From NCBI GenBank assembly GCA_001805165.1, contig MHEI01000009.1, positions 1 through 7,643 on the forward strand: a stretch of DNA of 7,643 nt, read 5' to 3'. The notes under the pieces were generated by a model. The model made no database searches, had not been told where the DNA came from, and was given only the letters and a program-made list of their open reading frames with translations. Position numbers and translations under genes: made by a program. This document shows, in pieces, positions 6,637 to 7,643 of this stretch (position 1 is its first letter; every line of letters starts with the position of its first letter). The stretch is from Nitrospirae bacterium RBG_16_43_11. Its GTDB lineage: Bacteria; Nitrospirota; 9FT-COMBO-42-15; HDB-SIOI813.

Positions 6637-7581
6637 TTGGCAATATCAAATCCATTACCATTTGTGTCAATAATTGTACCGGCATATAATGCCAGCCGTA
6701 CTATCAGAATGTGTATAGAGGCACTTCTTAGCCAGTCATATGACAGGAATAGATATGAGGTAATAATCGTTGACAACGTCTCAACTGACAAGACGCCGGA
6801 AATTATAAAGGAGTATCCTGTTACATATATTTTAGAGGATAAAGTACGTACATCCTACGGGGCCAGGAATGCCGGTATACGTGCTGCAAAGGGGGAGATC
6901 ATTTTCCTGACAGATTCAGATTGCATTCCTGAAAAGAACTGGGTATCCGCCGGCATCACAACTTTTTCAGACCAGAAGATTGGAGGTGTGACGGGGCCGA
7001 CCATAGATTATCAGCCTGAAAATAAACTTGAGAAATATATTGCAGAAGCAAAGCCTCTCGACTGCAGCCCTTCTTTCAGGCCGGGGAAAATGCCACAGGC
7101 CTTTACGTGTAATGTTGCATATCGTAAAAAGATATTTGATACTGTTGGTTTATTTGATGCATCCATGCCAGGTGGCGGTGATGTCCATATGTCGTGGCAG
7201 ATGCAGCTTAAAACAGATTACAATCTTGTTTATAACCCCCATATGATAGTTAGTCACAAACACCGATCAACATATAAATCTGTCTTTAAACAACAAATGA
7301 GAATTGGATATGGCTGGATAGATGTATATATCCGTTATACGGATCATATTAATAAAGAGCCTCAAAAGTTCTTGTTTCTTCCACCACATCATTTGAGGAT
7401 TAAATCATTATTCAAAGAGATTGGAACTATCCTCTGGGCTCCCATTGGTCTGCTGCAGACAATTATACTTGGTAAAGATAATACACCGCTTTTCTATTGG
7501 ACCGTACGTTATGCCGGGAGAAGAATAGGTAGAATAAAAGGATGCAGACACTATAAGACATGGCATTTATGGAATTGGTAA
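6637..7581 (+). CDS. Family 2 glycosyltransferase
   Basis: With the TTG start at 6637 this is a 314-residue GT-A transferase. It has FVSIIVPAYN at 9-18, VDNVS at 45-49, the ARNAGIRAAKGE segment (76-87) before the catalytic strand, and the metal-binding LTDSDC at 91-96. The acidic acceptor motif appears as GGGDVHMSW (179-187): the aspartate is kept, but the position that is usually a second acid is His. Later HKHRSTYKSVFKQQMRIGYG (208-227) is typical of this GT2 group. A hydrophobic patch (about 263-279, IGTILWAPIGLLQTIIL) near the basic C-terminus may contact the membrane. The open frame extends up to ATG 6544, but that would overlap the previous gene by 71 bases and add 31 residues with no resemblance to the family. 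TTG 6637 follows GGGA at a 5-base spacing and lies 22 bases after the previous stop. The start is therefore likely but not certain. Confidence 0.88.
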   Translation: MAISNPLPFVSIIVPAYNASRTIRMCIEALLSQSYDRNRYEVIIVDNVSTDKTPEIIKEYPVTYILEDKVRTSYGARNAGIRAAKGEIIFLTDSDCIPEKNWVSAGITTFSDQKIGGVTGPTIDYQPENKLEKYIAEAKPLDCSPSFRPGKMPQAFTCNVAYRKKIFDTVGLFDASMPGGGDVHMSWQMQLKTDYNLVYNPHMIVSHKHRSTYKSVFKQQMRIGYGWIDVYIRYTDHINKEPQKFLFLPPHHLRIKSLFKEIGTILWAPIGLLQTIILGKDNTPLFYWTVRYAGRRIGRIKGCRHYKTWHLWNW

Positions 7582-7597
7582 GAGATGTCTCAAAAAT

Positions 7598-7643
7598 ATG
7601 ATGAATAATTATATTTTATATGCAGACATAATAAGAGCTTTCG
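7598..7643 (+). CDS. Possible start of a further gene, truncated by window end
   Basis: Tandem ATG codons at 7598 and 7601 open a frame that stays open to the last base and reads MMNNYILYADIIRAF. An AAGAGA stretch (7580-7585) lies about 12 bases upstream, rather far for a ribosome binding site. The position, 16 bases after the GT2 stop and on the same strand, fits a next operon gene. Fifteen residues are too few to assign a family, and an open frame this short could be chance. Confidence 0.4.
   Translation, partial: MMNNYILYADIIRAF

Noticed and set aside
6364..6791. Two - strand open frames across the junction of the last two genes
   Set aside because: Both are opposite well-supported transferase genes and carry no domain signature.

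Overview
The window looks like the edge of a bacterial surface-polysaccharide locus. Five glycosyltransferase genes lie head to tail on the + strand (about 233 to 7581). A truncated ribbon-helix-helix DNA-binding protein gene leaves the window on the - strand (180 to 1). The organism cannot be named from the sequence. Base composition is moderate to AT-leaning, Shine-Dalgarno sequences are weak or absent at most starts, and the enzymes are typical of Gram-negative O-antigen, capsule or exopolysaccharide clusters. A Nitrospirota, Desulfobacterota or candidate-phylum bacterium would fit, but this is a guess.

Layout. Positions 1-180 (-) encode the first 60 residues of a small VapB/CopG-type repressor or antitoxin. 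Positions 181-222 hold three contiguous 14-bp repeats that cover its predicted promoter and look like an autoregulatory operator. At 233-1090 there is a WbbL/rhamnosyltransferase-like GT2. At 1093-4155 there is a 1020-residue protein with three transferase domains in the order GT2-GT2-GT4. At 4136-5260 there is a GT4 that overlaps the previous gene. Positions 5261-5402 are the only real intergenic gap inside the cluster. At 5403-6614 there is a second stand-alone GT4, and at 6637-7581 a GT2. The last 62 bases contain a probable start of a further gene that is cut off by the window end.

How the genes work together. By family knowledge, each transferase would add one sugar from a nucleotide-sugar donor to a growing lipid-linked oligosaccharide on the cytoplasmic face of the inner membrane. 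The cluster encodes seven transferase domains in five proteins, enough for a long repeat unit or a decorated glycan. No initiating phosphoglycosyltransferase, flippase, polymerase, ABC exporter or sugar-nucleotide synthesis gene is in the window, so the full pathway must extend to the right or lie elsewhere. The short gaps and overlaps suggest co-transcription, with a possible internal promoter in the 142-bp gap.

I see no rRNA, tRNA, CRISPR array, insertion sequence or convincing terminator. The most distinctive signals are the three-repeat operator, with a possibly leaderless repressor start, and the three-domain fusion. Neither amounts to proof of a new system.
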